Positions 1-10,144 of a DNA stretch of 64,000 nucleotides are shown here, piece after piece (the first letter of the stretch is position 1; each line of letters opens with the position of its first letter). Under the pieces are notes generated by a model. The model had not been told where the DNA came from and ran no database searches. It saw nothing but the letters and a program-made list of their open reading frames with translations. Origin of the DNA: Patella vulgata. Lineage: Eukaryota > Mollusca > Gastropoda > Patellidae. The stretch is from the NCBI RefSeq assembly GCF_932274485.2, contig NC_065881.2:83020702-83084701 (forward strand), written 5' to 3'. A program made the position numbers and the translations under genes.

Positions 1-130
1 AAGGTCACCCGTCTAAACTCGTGAGTTTTCTCCGGGTCGTCTGGTTCCCGCGACTGCTAAAGACTCCTCCACACAAGCGAATTATTGTTAGATTAGTCCC
101 GAAATAACCCCTTTCTCTCTGTGTGTTTCG
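1..130 (+). mobile_element. SINE-beta fragment cut by the window edge
   Basis: This is the 3' half of SINE-beta. It shows the central CCTGTCCAACCTCGTGGG-like block, the GCTAAAGACTCCT segment and the CAAGCGAATTATTG block, and ends in a decayed CT/GT-rich tail. The tRNA-like head lies outside the window. Confidence 0.85.
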
Positions 131-287
131 TTCCCCCCCCCCTCTCTCTCTGAACGAGTACCTTAAATCCTGTATCATTTAATTTTCATGATTTTGACAT
201 TATCATTTCCTTCTGGGGTGATTCGACCGAGTGTAATATCGGTAGTTGGGTGGGGGGGGGCTAGTCTGGCACCTGTTGGGGATGGGG

Positions 288-582
288 GAAATGAAATGAA
301 ATGAGGGTTTAACATCCTACTGTTGGCTCCGATGGGGCTAATGAAGACGGGTATACGTCATACAGTGCGCTATGAGGCACATTTTTCCCGGACAGCGGCA
401 CACTCTTATATCGAATTCCAACTGCCAAGGGATCGTTTACGTGCCTGCCAATGTATACACGGGACCTCGGTTTTTCGTCCCATCCGAACGACTAGACAGT
501 TGTCTAATGCAGGGGGGATCGAACACGCTACCTTCAAGCTAGCGAGCCAGCGTCTTGCCCACTTAGTCACCGTGGCTCCTGG
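288..582 (-). mobile_element. SINE-alpha, moderately diverged
   Basis: On the minus strand this has a tRNA-like head (box A near 570-580, box B near 519-530), a body, a GGACGTTAAA-like tail and ATTTC repeats that read as GAAAT at 288-305 on the plus strand. An internal deletion removes part of the segment between head and body. The 110-codon frame at 323-655 is this SINE in translation, not a gene. Confidence 0.85.
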
Positions 583-659
583 AGATACAGAAGTGATTGA
601 GAATATATTATCGCCTTCATTTCCAGAAATACAGTGTCCAATTATTCAGAATTGAATTG

Positions 660-1495
660 GGAAATGAGGGAAGTCGGTGGATGGCATAGGCCTGGTGGCT
701 GGGCACTACCACTTCCGGTTTCGAAAGCTATAATACTTCCGGTAAGACAATCAAAAGCGAATTTGTAATGGATTAAATCACACTTTTTTTGATGCTGATA
801 TGACAAATAAATGTCTCATGCGTTCATGATTTCCATGTCGTTCTCATAGTCAATAAATGTCTCAAGTGAAGTATGAATTGTTCGATTAATTCACTCTAGT
901 TAGATTCCGGCATGGTTTACTGCTGCCAATATTTAAAGAGATGTCTGACGCGTTTGTCATAAGAATTATTGATAAAGTTACTCGATATGTTTGTTACTGA
1001 TCCCTATTTAATAACCACCTTCACACTTATCACGTGTGATTTGTAATATAATCGTTCTAATATCTTACACCTTTAAGTATCGCCATAGACATTTAAAGCC
1101 CTCGGAGAGTCTGGGCCACGCTTTTATATACAGCCGATTAGAAATAAATCAGACGCTATCTTATATACTTACGGAGTTTATACATTGTAGATTTTTCCAC
1201 TTCATATTTGAATCATATGTGACCGATTACCGTCAATTACAAACTCCTTGGAGTGTCTGCCTTGTGTAAATAATGTCTGTACATCAGGGTTGGATATATC
1301 ACGTAGCATTGTTCTTTCTCTCCCATTCTTTGTTTATAGACGATAGTCGACGCCATGTTTGTATCGTAGCGGGACTGAGTTTCCATTATATGATTACTTC
1401 CTGGATAAATAAAATGAAATGAAGTTGTGCGAGTTACGTTTCTCCACCAATCTATATATATTAATGAAAGTTGTTATACGTTATGCTATGTACCA
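660..1495. other. no gene seen
   Basis: AT-rich unique-looking sequence. Short frames here (for example 77 codons at 1036) have no recognisable domain and no splice context. A purine/pyrimidine-rich CTTCCGGT repeat near 712-745 is the only local structure I noticed. Confidence 0.5.
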
Positions 1496-1532
1496 CAACC
1501 TGCTCATATCTCGAAACCTCACTGTTGAACCT

Positions 1533-1720
1533 TGTGGGTTTTCTCAGGGTCCTGCGGCTTCCTCCCACTGCTCAAAAACCCTACGCGCAAAGCGAATTAT
1601 TGACAAAAAAAGAATTGAACTATATGTTAGTCCTGAAATGACATAGTTTGTGTTAAGTGGACGTTACCCCCTCTCTCTCTCTCTCTCTCTCTCTCGCTCG
1701 CTCTCGCTCTCTCTTCATAT
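1533..1720 (+). mobile_element. SINE-beta, 5'-truncated, with (CT)n tail
   Basis: Contains the central domain (CTTGTGGGTTTTCTC), the CTACGCGCAAAGCGAATTATTG block and a GTGGACGTTA tail running into CT repeats at 1671-1712. The tRNA-like head is missing. Seventy-five- and 65-codon frames on both strands are artefacts of this copy. Confidence 0.85.
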
Positions 1721-2059
1721 CTCGAAACCCAACTGACACGCCAAAGTGTATTAGATGGCATGGGTTTTTCGTCCAATTGACGACTGCATTTTGAACGATG
1801 ATATTGATATGGTTACATTGATGATATAAAAACAAAGACCCCAAGTACACACTCGCGAGCGTGTAAAAGAGTCCTTAATAGTGCCGTTGTCCAGGCAAAA
1901 TGTCTCTTGCGTCACTTGCCTGTCTTCAGCACCGTAGAAGATCACAGACTGGTCGTAGGGAATTTTGGTCCCGCACATACAAAATATTCACCCGGTTTCT
2001 TGCGACTGGTCTGTGAACTATCAAACCCTACGACACGTGCGTGTCACAACAAGTACGAC

Positions 2060-2140
2060 GGGTTATGAATTGAAATAAAATGAAATGGGGTTTAACGTCC
2101 TACTGTTCTGCTCCTAAGCTGGGCTAATGAAGAAGGCGAC
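2060..2140 (-). mobile_element. SINE-alpha tail fragment
   Basis: Only the last 75 bp or so of the family is present: the GGACGTTAAACCCCATTTC tail region and the adjoining conserved block, both on the minus strand. Confidence 0.75.
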
Positions 2141-2261
2141 GGGTTATGAGCTATAAGGCTTTAGTGTAAAGACTCGATGTGTCATTTTAGGCTATGGAAT
2201 CTCTTGGAAACTACAATATTGTGTGAAAGTTTAAATCTCTAATAGTAATACCAGTCTAATA

Positions 2262-2312
2262 ATCCGACTGAATCCAAGCCGGCAGATTGTCTAGCGTTGG
2301 TATTTCCTTTTT
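2262..2312. repeat. short dispersed repeat
   Basis: A stretch around GAATCCAAGC..GGCAGATTGTCTAGCG resembles sequences at 45490-45545 and 50495-50545. Boundaries are unclear and no terminal repeats are visible, so this may be a remnant of a longer interspersed family. Confidence 0.4.
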
Positions 2313-2342
2313 TTTAAATTTAATTTTGAAACGCCGATAGAC

Positions 2343-2625
2343 TATAGAGAGAGAGAGAAATGGGGTTTAACGTCCACTCGACACAAACTAGGTCATTTGG
2401 GGACTAACATATGGTTCAATTTTATTTCCATAATTCGCTTGCGCGTAGGGGTCTTTAGTAGTGGGAGAAAACCGGAGGACCCGGGGAAAACCCACGAGGT
2501 TGGACAGGCGACACTACTCCTTGTCACGTACAACCGGGGAATCGAAACCACGCCAGTTGACTCAAAGACAGACTTTATGATACAGTGCGCACGTGCTAAC
2601 CATTCAGCCATCCAACCCCCCTATA
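2343..2625 (-). mobile_element. SINE-beta, near full length
   Basis: On the minus strand it runs from the head (GGATGGCTGAATGGTTAGC, box A-like), through box B (GGTTTCGATTCCCCGG) and the central domain, to GTGGACGTTAAACCCCATT followed by (TC)n. The frames on both strands (72 and 87 codons) are translations of the SINE and recur with small changes across the window. Confidence 0.92.
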
Positions 2626-2720
2626 AAAACAACGGTAACAAACAGATAATAAACAGATAAATTTATTTCCAATCAAAGCTTAGAAATTAATTTTGAAACT
2701 ACGCAGATAGGCTTGAAAAA

Positions 2721-3051
2721 CAATCTGATTAAAATACAGATCTATATTTCGTTTCGTTTTTTTTATACTTTCAATGGCCCACACTACATGAAGATCTGAC
2801 CAGTTGTACTGCAAGGTCGTGTCAGTGGTCGTACGAGCGGCTTTTGACTCTATGACGCCGCTCAATCAGCTTTGCCATTTATAGTGGTTTACCAACAGTT
2901 CCGTGCATGACCGTTTCATTGACTAATCCTTCACTTCAACCCACCGGTAATATAACAACTCTTCCAGATCCTCGTGTAGTAAAGACAAGTCAAACGAAAA
3001 TTTGAATTATAAAAAACGAAACGAAATAGGATCTGTGTTTAAATCAGGTTG
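2721..3051. mobile_element. MITE-2, full-length copy
   Basis: The ends are CAATCTGATT (2721) and AATCAGGTTG (3051), with inverted termini extending inward through AAACGAAACGAAAT-type sequence for roughly 60 bp. The interior carries a degenerate CRE/CCAAT module near 2851-2871. It is flanked on both sides by a similar AAACAGATAATAAAC-bearing sequence (about 2625-2660 and 3060-3105), so it may sit inside a small local duplication. Confidence 0.85.
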
Positions 3052-3244
3052 ATAGGCTACAAAAACAATGGCAATAAGCAAAAACAGATAATAAACTGAT
3101 AAAAACTCATAGTATTAAAATAGCGTTACTTTGATTAGAATTACTTTATTTTTGTTGTTATTTCAACAAAATCCTGATACTCAAAAATACCAAAAGCGGT
3201 GGCTTACCTTAGCGAATGTTTGGAATTTTGCATTTAATGGACAA

Positions 3245-3346
3245 AATAAAAAATGAAAGGAAAACTGTTTAACGGTCTACTTTTCTGCTCCGAAGGACAT
3301 TTTGCCCTGACAGCGGCGCTATAGCCTACTCTTATATCGAATCCTT
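3245..3346 (-). mobile_element. SINE-alpha fragment joined to SINE-beta
   Basis: The diverged alpha tail and body end abruptly at 3346, where SINE-beta sequence in the opposite orientation begins. This is a chimeric junction or an insertion followed by deletion. Confidence 0.75.
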
Positions 3347-3475
3347 TTCTCCCGGTCCTTCGGTTTCCTCAACGCACAGGCGAATTATTGAAATAAAATT
3401 AAACCCGATACGTTAGTCCCGAAAGGACCTAGTTTGTGTCGAGTGGACGTTAAACTCCATCTCTCTCTGGTGTGT
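3347..3475 (+). mobile_element. SINE-beta, 5'-truncated
   Basis: Holds the CTCCCGGTCCTTCGG block, the GCGAATTATTGAAATAAAAT block and the GTGGACGTTAAA tail with a short (CT)n tract. The head is missing. Confidence 0.8.
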
Positions 3476-3631
3476 CGAGGGTGCGTGGATGTATATTTGG
3501 GGGTAAAAAGTATACATTACCACATTAAGATTTACTACAATTTACAATTTTAATATGAACCGGGCCACCACGGATGATCCGGTGTCACCCGATACTGGGC
3601 ACAAACTGTCGGCAACTGGTCGTAGAATTCG

Positions 3632-3985
3632 TGAGGGGAGGGGGTGAATGGTTAGCACGTGCGCGCTGTATCATACGGTCTGTCATTGAGTCAACTGGTG
3701 GGGTTTCGATTCCCTGGTTGTACTTGACAAGGAGTAGGGTCGCCTGTCCAAACCCCATCTGTCTCTAGGGTCGCCTGTCCAACCTCGTGGGTTTTCTCCC
3801 GGTACTCCGGTTTCCGCCCACTGCTAAAGACCCCTACGCGCAAGCGAATTATGTAAATAAAATTAAACCATATGTTAGTCCCGAAATGACCTAGTTTGTG
3901 TCGAGTGGACGTTAAACCCCATTCCTCTCTCTCTCTCCCATCTCTCTCCCATCTCTCTCTCTCGTAGAATTCGATTCACTTGAAA
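3632..3985 (+). mobile_element. SINE-beta with internal duplication
   Basis: The head (GAATGGTTAGCACGTGCGCG) and box B are present. The AGGGTCGCCTGTCCAA block then occurs twice, separated by a short tail-like ACCCCATCTGTCTCT segment. This looks like one SINE interrupted by the 3' end of another. A TC/CCAT-rich tail ends near 3962. Confidence 0.85.
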
Positions 3986-4240
3986 CATGATAAAACTGTT
4001 GTGGAGAAGTCAGAAACTATTTAGGTCCCCCGGGTTGTTACTACTAATCAGTTTATCCCTTTTTCTGCTGTCACAGATATGTCAGTTAAAACTAGCTTTA
4101 CTCTTTGTAAGGTTGACATAAGCCCGGCTTAAACTAAGACATTAATTAGGGTTTCACACTGTGTACCTTGTGTGTGTGAAACACTATTGTTTTTATTCTT
4201 TTAGTGGCATGTAGTTACTGGGTAGATATAAAAACTGTAA

Positions 4241-5217
4241 CAGCTTATGATTTATTTAAGTGACGTTTCGAAGAGTATTCTCTCAACGTTTTCAAGCTAA
4301 TACAAGCAATTTGAAGCAACATATATAGACAAAACTACAACAACAGAGCTGAAACCACACATGGCAACAACAAGATCAAAGGCTTATGACACAATGGGGT
4401 TATCATATATAAAAATAAGATCAAAGGGACTAATTACTTCTCAATCTCATCAACCTGAATAGTAGATCTGAAGGTAAATATATCAAGGTGTGTAACAGTT
4501 TAACATTTCTCATGTGGTGTAGATATAGTTGTGTGTTGCCGAAAGAATTCACCCTCTTCCCACACATTTGGTGGTTTCCAAATGATTATCTCTGATTGTG
4601 TATTAATGTTTTTCTTTGTTCCATATTTTGTATATATATATCTTCATTTGTACTATGGTTGTCATTCTTTGCTTGATTAAGACGAAAGAGAGAGAGAGAG
4701 AGAGAGAGAAATGGGGTTTAACGTCCACTCAACACAAACTAGGTCATTTCGGGACTAACACATGGTTTTAATTTTATTTCAATAATTCGCTTGCGCGTCG
4801 GGGTCTTTCGCAGTGGGAGGAAACCGGAAGACTCGGAGAAAACCCACGAGGTTGGACAGGCGACCCTACTCCTTGTCACGTACAACCGGGGATTCGAAAC
4901 CACGCCAGTTTCACGTGCTAACCATTCGGTCATCCAACCCCCCCAAGACGATAGAAGTAACTTGTATTCAATATAATTGTGTCATGTGTTAGTCTCTAAA
5001 GTCGCTGAGTAATAGTGATTTTTTTTTTATAAACAATATTTTTTTTATTCAGGATGTCTGAATGGGATTGGGTAACAGGCTTAGCCTATGTAAAACACCT
5101 CTCCTTATACTGGTAGTGATGTGAAAATAATTCCAGGTGTTGGTGATTGTTATATTGTATTAGCTTGAAAACGTTGAGAGAATACTCTTCGAAACGTCGC
5201 CTAAATAAATCAGTAAT
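4241..5217. repeat. inverted pair of about 60-bp arms around 850 bp
   Basis: The arms at about 4248-4308 and 5153-5216 are reverse complements, with cores ACGTTTCGAAGAGTATTCTC and its reverse complement. The interior is AT-rich without a gene and holds a SINE-beta at 4684-4946. The CGAAACGTC motif with a short adjacent hairpin recalls the ribozyme-bearing ends of Penelope-like retroelements, but the catalytic core does not match well. This could equally be an unassigned foldback element. Confidence 0.6.
4684..4946 (-). mobile_element. SINE-beta with 30-bp head deletion
   Basis: A clean copy with a (GA)n tract at 4686-4710 (the tail on the minus strand) and an intact central domain and box B. 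About 30 bp between box B and box A that other copies have are missing. Confidence 0.9.
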
Positions 5218-5260
5218 TGTTTTTCCATAAGTATGTGTTATAGTTTACTATTGTGTTTGT

Positions 5261-5904
5261 TAGTGCCCCCGTTACAACAGGGTGGCGTCTCTACTACGCT
5301 GCTGCGACAGTACGGCAACCAAAAAATACACAAGGTCGCCGGCCGAAAGATTACAGACTTGAAAAGAATCGCGTCCTCACAGCTTTCCAGGCCAGATCGC
5401 AGAAACTTGGCGTTTGCTTTGAACATGCTCAAAACAAACGCCGTGACGCGGCGATCACTGGCGACCACGGAGACCACAAAACGCTTTTACCACGCTTATG
5501 GCGATCTTGACGAGCTCTGTGGCATGTTTAAAACAAACGCCAAGGTTCTGCGATCTGCCCTGGAAAGATGTGAAAACGCGATTTTTTTCACGTTTGTAAT
5601 ATTTTGGGACATTTTCGCACGTTGTGTTCACGTTTGCCGACGCAGTAAGGACGCCACACTGGTCTGACGGGGGTATTACAGCTTTCAAGGTTAGATCGTA
5701 GAGCCCTGGGGTTTGTTTTGAACATACTTAAAACAAACGCCGTGACTCGGCGATCATTCACGACGACCATGGAGACCACAGCACGATAACTGGCGTTTCC
5801 ACCACGCTTTTACCGCGCTTATGGCGATCTTGGCGCGCCCTGCGACCATTTTCCGTCGCCGTAGCGTGGCAGTAAGGACACCACCCCAGTCTGACGGGGT
5901 ATTA
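5261..5904. mobile_element. GC-rich TIR element with internal repeats
   Basis: The left end TAGTGCCCCCGTT (5261) and right end GACGGGGTATTA (5904) are the start of inverted termini of about 50 bp that share GGTGGYGTC and a run of alternating ACGC/CGAC blocks. A second right-end-like block lies at 5650-5680. The ACAAACGCCGTGACKCGGCG segment occurs at 5433 and 5733 with a related piece at 5530, so one copy appears to have grown by internal duplication or nesting. TA at both ends suggests a TA target. Frames of 60-144 codons here follow the palindrome and are not genes. Confidence 0.7.
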
Positions 5905-5977
5905 GATTATAATTATAACAGTTGTCAGTTCAAGAGTAACGTGGCGCCGGTGAAACCCGTCATCACTGCATTACAGT

Positions 5978-6200
5978 TCTAGTTTCATTTTTATTTTTGT
6001 TATAAAAGTGCTTTAATATTTGTTACAAAACATTGCGATAGGGTTTCTAATTTTATAGCTGTCTGTGAATGTCTCACCTCGCTGTTTTCATTAGTTTCAT
6101 TTTGATTTTTGTTGTAGAAGTAATTCTGCTTTAATATTTGTTACAAAGTTTCTAATTTTATAGCGGTCTGTGAATTTCTCACCTCTTTTTTTTTCATTAT
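5978..6200. repeat. two tandem units of about 105 bp
   Basis: The segments at about 5981-6085 and 6090-6195 both contain CTTTAATATTTGTTACAAA, TTTCTAATTTTATAG and GTCTGTGAAT in the same order. AT-rich, with no coding potential. Confidence 0.75.
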
Positions 6201-6514
6201 GTCTAATCTATATTTGTAAAGCAAGACATTTATATAGTGAAGAGCTGTCCAATTGACCCGGTTTCCTCATTCTGTACAAAGTGGATTAAAATATGATATC
6301 AAGTCTACTAGCCATAGGAGTAAAACCGGAAGATAATACAATTATCGTCTTCTTCACAGCAGCCATAAAACTTTGAGCCTTGATGAAACCCGACATAGTA
6401 GTCTGTATAAAGCTGAGTGTTTATATGCTGTAGTTATTAATTCACATTTATATCCGAGTGTATATGGCAATATCACCACATATACCCCGTACTGGCCTAG
6501 ATCCTTGTTTTATT

Positions 6515-6990
6515 TCAGCGGGTGAACCGCACCAAACCCGCTAATGAAGAAAGTTATACACTATACAATGTACTATGCAGCACATTTTGTTCGGAGAGAG
6601 AGAGAGAAATGGGGTTTAACGTTCACTCAACACAAACAAGGTCATTTCGGGTCTAACACATGGTTCAATTTTATTTCAATAATTTGCTTGTGTGTAGGGG
6701 TCTTTAGCAGTGGGAGGAAAACAGGTCCTGGGGAAAACCCATGAGGTTGGACAGGTGACCCAACTCCTTGTCACGTACAACCGGGGAATCGAAACCACGC
6801 CAGTTGACTCAATGACAGACCTTATGATACAGCGCACTCATGCTAACCACTCGGCCATCCATCCCTACCATTTTGTTCGGACAGTGATGTTTCCATCTAA
6901 ACCTCATCGAATTCTAACTTTCAAAGGGCCTTTTTTAATGTGTCCACAGACGTCTAGACGTTACCAATATTTTTCGTCTCATCTGCATCC
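6515..6990 (-). mobile_element. old SINE-alpha interrupted by SINE-beta
   Basis: Diverged alpha sequence (GCTAATGAAGAAAGTTATAC, then ACATTTTGTTCGGACAG) is split at 6583-6595, where a SINE-beta has inserted. The alpha body continues after 6881 and fades near 6990. It is older than the beta copy it contains. Confidence 0.7.
6596..6868 (-). mobile_element. SINE-beta nested in SINE-alpha, with 13-bp target duplication
   Basis: A complete-looking beta copy on the minus strand, bracketed by CATTTTGTTCGGA at 6583-6595 and 6869-6881. The perfect 13-bp direct repeat is the signature of LINE-type target-primed insertion and gives the relative age: beta after alpha. Confidence 0.92.
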
Positions 6991-7579
6991 GTGTACATGC
7001 CTCCTTTAGATCACTCCCCGGGAAAAAAAAAGTCGGATGTGAAACACTATTTCTTTTCCGAATAAAACCGTTCTAGACATTATTTTAATATATAAAAATA
7101 AAACACGGCAATCAATCCATGGCCACAGAAATCAGCAGCAGCGCAACACTTTAGACTGTTCACGTTAAATCTGACATACTTGGCTAGAAGTCAGATGGCT
7201 GGCGTATTTGGGTTATTGCGACGCCATGTCCTTGAAGACATGTTTTGTTGCTAATCAATAGATCTGATTGGGTGGCAGCCATGTTGACATTTAACAAGAG
7301 TAGCGGATGTACTTGGTATTTAATAAAAAAACAATCATAGTTGTATAGATCAAAGAAGAAGGGGCGTGGTTATATAGGACTTTAAGCAACAGCGATCCAA
7401 GATGGAGGCAGCGACAATGCCTCGCACATGTTTGTTAAGCGTTATTCCGATAGAGACAAAATATTCTCTGTGCGAGTAAAAGTGTGTGTGTGGGGGGGGG
7501 GGGGCGGGGCGGTGGAGATCCCACGCCCCATCTGAACACACACCCGAGAAGCCGTCTTGAAAGTCGGCAAACCTGTATA
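6991..7579. other. no gene seen
   Basis: Unique-looking AT-rich DNA with a poly-G tract near 7492-7510. No recognisable element and no frame with a domain. Confidence 0.5.
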
Positions 7580-7607
7580 TATCCAATGGAGCCCGGTGGA
7601 CATCTGA

Positions 7608-7950
7608 TTTGTATGATGGCTATAGTGTAATATGGTTACAGAATATGCTGGCTGCAGGGCTACAAGGGTATGATGGCTACAGTACAAGGTTACCATGGTT
7701 ATATGTATGGTAGCTACATGGTATGATGGTTACAGGATATCACGGTTACAAGGTATCGTGGTTAGAAGGTATCATGGTTAAAGGGTATTACGGGGTTCAT
7801 GACATCATGGCTACAAGGTATTACAGCTACAGGGTATCAAGGGTTCATGATATCATGGCTACAGGGTATCATGGCTACAAAGTATCATGGTATTATAATT
7901 ACATGGTGTCACGGTTACAGGGTGTCATGGTTACAGGGTATCATGTATAC
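7608..7950 (+). repeat. minisatellite with GGTATCATGGTTACA-type units
   Basis: About twenty imperfect units of 15-18 bp, consensus near GGCTACAGGGTATCATGGTTACA. The array is flanked by similar direct sequences (CCAATGGAGCCCGGTGGACA near 7580 and TCAATGCAGTCCGGGTGACA near 7953). The two overlapping frames of 85 and 102 codons are repeat translations rich in HGYKVSW-like units, not proteins. Confidence 0.9.
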
Positions 7951-7985
7951 ATTCAATGCAGTCCGGGTGACACTATCTAATTTGT

Positions 7986-8608
7986 ACCATTGCATAATAC
8001 AGCATTTTGCTGACTTGACATTCACGATGACGAATGAGCAACCGATAATTTTGACCCAGTCTGACCCAGCCAGAACAATGGCGAAACGTCTAATTCAGCT
8101 TTATTAGCGAACGAAGAAAGTTTTTTCAGTGGCCAATCTATTTAATCATAGTAATGTTGTTTTTTTTATTGGGACTGACATATCTCTGCCTTTGATATAC
8201 CTCATTGCATTTTAATACATTTCCATTAACACGAATTGTTGACATGTTCAGTAAATATCACTGACTATTAACTCTCTATATTCATTCTGTTCATCCATCA
8301 TCTTGCTGATGATCAATTCGTAAATCCAATTACATTTCCAACAAATAAATACATATAATTCGGGAATCCAATTACAAGTGCTGGTTCTAATGTACAGTAT
8401 AATATATTATAGTATAAAATATAAAAATAACAAATAATAAAATCGGTGTTATTTTTATATTTAATGGCGTTGTATTCATGTAAAAGGAATGACATTTGCC
8501 TGAAGAAGCTTAATAAAGCGGAAAGTACTCGCAAAAACCTAGTTTTTTTCCTAAAACATCTTTATTTCGAATATCTAACACCTAAGAGTAGCTTTAACTA
8601 TAACCTTT

Positions 8609-8610
<2 letters not shown>
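7986..8610. other. no gene seen
   Basis: AT-rich sequence. The 73- and 79-codon frames have no recognisable features. Confidence 0.5.

Positions 8611-8648
<38 letters not shown>
8611..8648. repeat. (TA)n microsatellite
   Basis: About 17 uninterrupted TA dinucleotides, ending in ACAC next to a SINE-alpha fragment. Confidence 0.97.
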
Positions 8649-8652
<4 letters not shown>

Positions 8653-8748
8653 TACCTTGGGTTTTCGTACCATCCGAACAACTAGACAGCTGGCCTTGTC
8701 AGACCCTCCGTTCTACACCACTGACAAGAGGAAGCCACGCCAATACGT
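8649..8748 (-). mobile_element. SINE-alpha internal fragment
   Basis: The middle of the family (TACCATCCGAACAACTAGACAG through the TGACAAGAGG block) on the minus strand, without tail or head. Confidence 0.8.
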
Positions 8749-8781
8749 TTTGGTGTTTCATTATTTCTTTGTTTATCTAGA

Positions 8782-8978
8782 TTTCGATTCCCCGGTTGTA
8801 CGTGACAAGGAGTAAGGTCGCCTGTCCAACCTCGTGGGTTTTCTCTGGGTCCTCCGGTTTCCTCCCACTGCTAAAGACCTCTACAAACAAGCGAATTTTT
8901 GAAATAAATTTGAACCATGTGTTAGTCCAGAAATGATCTAGTTTGTGTTGAGTGGATGTTAAACCCCATTTCTCTCTC
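8782..8978 (+). mobile_element. SINE-beta, 5'-truncated, with 13-bp target duplication
   Basis: Starts at box B (TTTCGATTCCCCGG) and runs to the (TC)n tail. It is bracketed by TTGTTTATCTAGA at 8769-8781 and 8979-8991. Loss of the head with an intact duplication shows that 5' truncation happened during insertion. Confidence 0.93.
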
Positions 8979-9044
8979 TTGTTTATCTAGAAAACGACAG
9001 CCTTGTCTCTGTAGCGAGAACGAGAGCCATGGATTTAATGGTAG

Positions 9045-9200
9045 AATTTACACAAACTAGGTCATTCATTACGGGACTAACATATTGTACAACTGTAGAG
9101 GTCTTTAGCAAAGGGAGGAAACCATATGAGACGGAAAACCCCACGAAATTATGCACGCGACCCTACTCCGTGTCACGTACAAGTTTGACCCAATGATATG
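9045..9200 (-). mobile_element. SINE-beta, strongly diverged
   Basis: The minus strand shows CTAGTTTGTG, the GCTAAAGACCTCT block and a corrupted central domain with several small deletions. An old copy. Confidence 0.75.
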
Positions 9201-9284
9201 ATCTAAAGCAAATATTTGATACCCCCCCCCCTCCACCACCAATCTGGTATATGTAACATTTCATCTTTTTCTTTAAGATATTTT

Positions 9285-9572
9285 AGCCCGATATGATATC
9301 GTATCGTCTGTGGTGGTCTAATGCATTGATTTTTGAGTAACTGTATCGTATACTAGCTGTATTACTATAAAACCGACAGTTTATTACAATCTATCGTAAA
9401 AATAAATAGAATTTCTTTCTAATATGAATACCGTGGAGACATATTAACTTTTAAGTAGAAACTTGATTGATGTCCTGGCTGGTGTTGCTACTTTTTGCAC
9501 TAAATGTTCGTCTTTCTCAGTAGTCGTTGAATGTTCAAAAGAAAGGGAAACCCTTGGGAGTCTTAATTCAAG
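9285..9572 (+). repeat. dispersed repeat family I, copy 1
   Basis: About 285 bp resembling the reverse complement of 28858-29150. Shared anchors include ATTGATTTTTGAGTAACTGT, GACAGTTTATTACA, CTACTTTTTGCACT and TTCAAAAGAAAGGGAAA. Both copies abut SINE-alpha-like sequence. No coding potential and no clear termini. Confidence 0.65.
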
Positions 9573-9975
9573 ATGTAATGAAATAGAGTATTGACACCCT
9601 ACTGTTCTGCAAATACCGGTCTTATGAAATGTTGGAGGGGGGTGGATTGCCGAATGGTTAGCACGTGCGCGCTGTATCATAAAGTCTGTCATTGAGTCAA
9701 CCGGCCTTGTACGTGACAAGGAGTAGGGTCGCCTGTCCAACCCCGTGGGTTATCTCCGGGTTCTTCCCACTCCTAAAGATCCCTATACGTGCAAGCGAAT
9801 TATAGAAATAAAATTGAACCATATGTTAGTTCCGAAATGACCTAGTTTGTGTCTAGTGGACGTTAAACTCTCCCCTCCCTCTCTCTTATGAAATGTTCCT
9901 CGGCGGCAGGGCGTCCGTCTACTCTTCTTTTAAGTTCACACCAATGTGTAAACGGGTCATAGGTTTTCGATTTAT
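9573..9975 (-). mobile_element. old SINE-alpha interrupted by SINE-beta
   Basis: Diverged alpha tail and body (ACACCCTACTGTTCTGC, then the CTACTCTTCTTTTAAGTTC and CCAATGTGTAAACGGG blocks) split by the beta copy at 9634-9884. Confidence 0.6.
9634..9884 (+). mobile_element. SINE-beta, nested, with 13-bp target duplication
   Basis: The head, central domain and CT tail are present, but about 20 bp around box B are missing (the sequence jumps from AACCGG to CCTTGTACGTGAC). It is bracketed by CTTATGAAATGTT at 9621-9633 and 9885-9897. Inserted into an older alpha copy. Confidence 0.92.
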
Positions 9976-10144
9976 ATGAATGTGCTGCATCACTGGCAAT
10001 TCTGAATAACTCTACCAGTCACCCAATGAATAGAACCCATTACACTCTCGTTAGTGAGGATGTGTCTTTCCTATTGAGTCCATGGGAGTCCCTGGTTTGC
10101 AAACTCGAGCAACCATACACAATACTGTGGTCTACTCGTGCTCC

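Noticed and set aside
2393-2611. A recurring 60-100-codon minus-strand frame (MAEWLARA..IIR..IESTGVVSIPRLYVTRSRVACPTSWV) that looks like a conserved protein family
   Set aside because: The same peptide recurs at 4739, 18096, 43892, 50195, 57012 and elsewhere and coincides exactly with SINE-beta copies, starting in the tRNA-like head. It is transposon RNA-gene sequence in translation.
5233-5667. 144-codon frame, one of the longest in the window
   Set aside because: It lies almost wholly inside a TIR element with internal inverted repeats; the opposite strand is open too, as expected for a palindrome.
7723-8107. Two overlapping frames of 85 and 102 codons
   Set aside because: They are translations of the 15-18-bp minisatellite and extend only a little beyond it.
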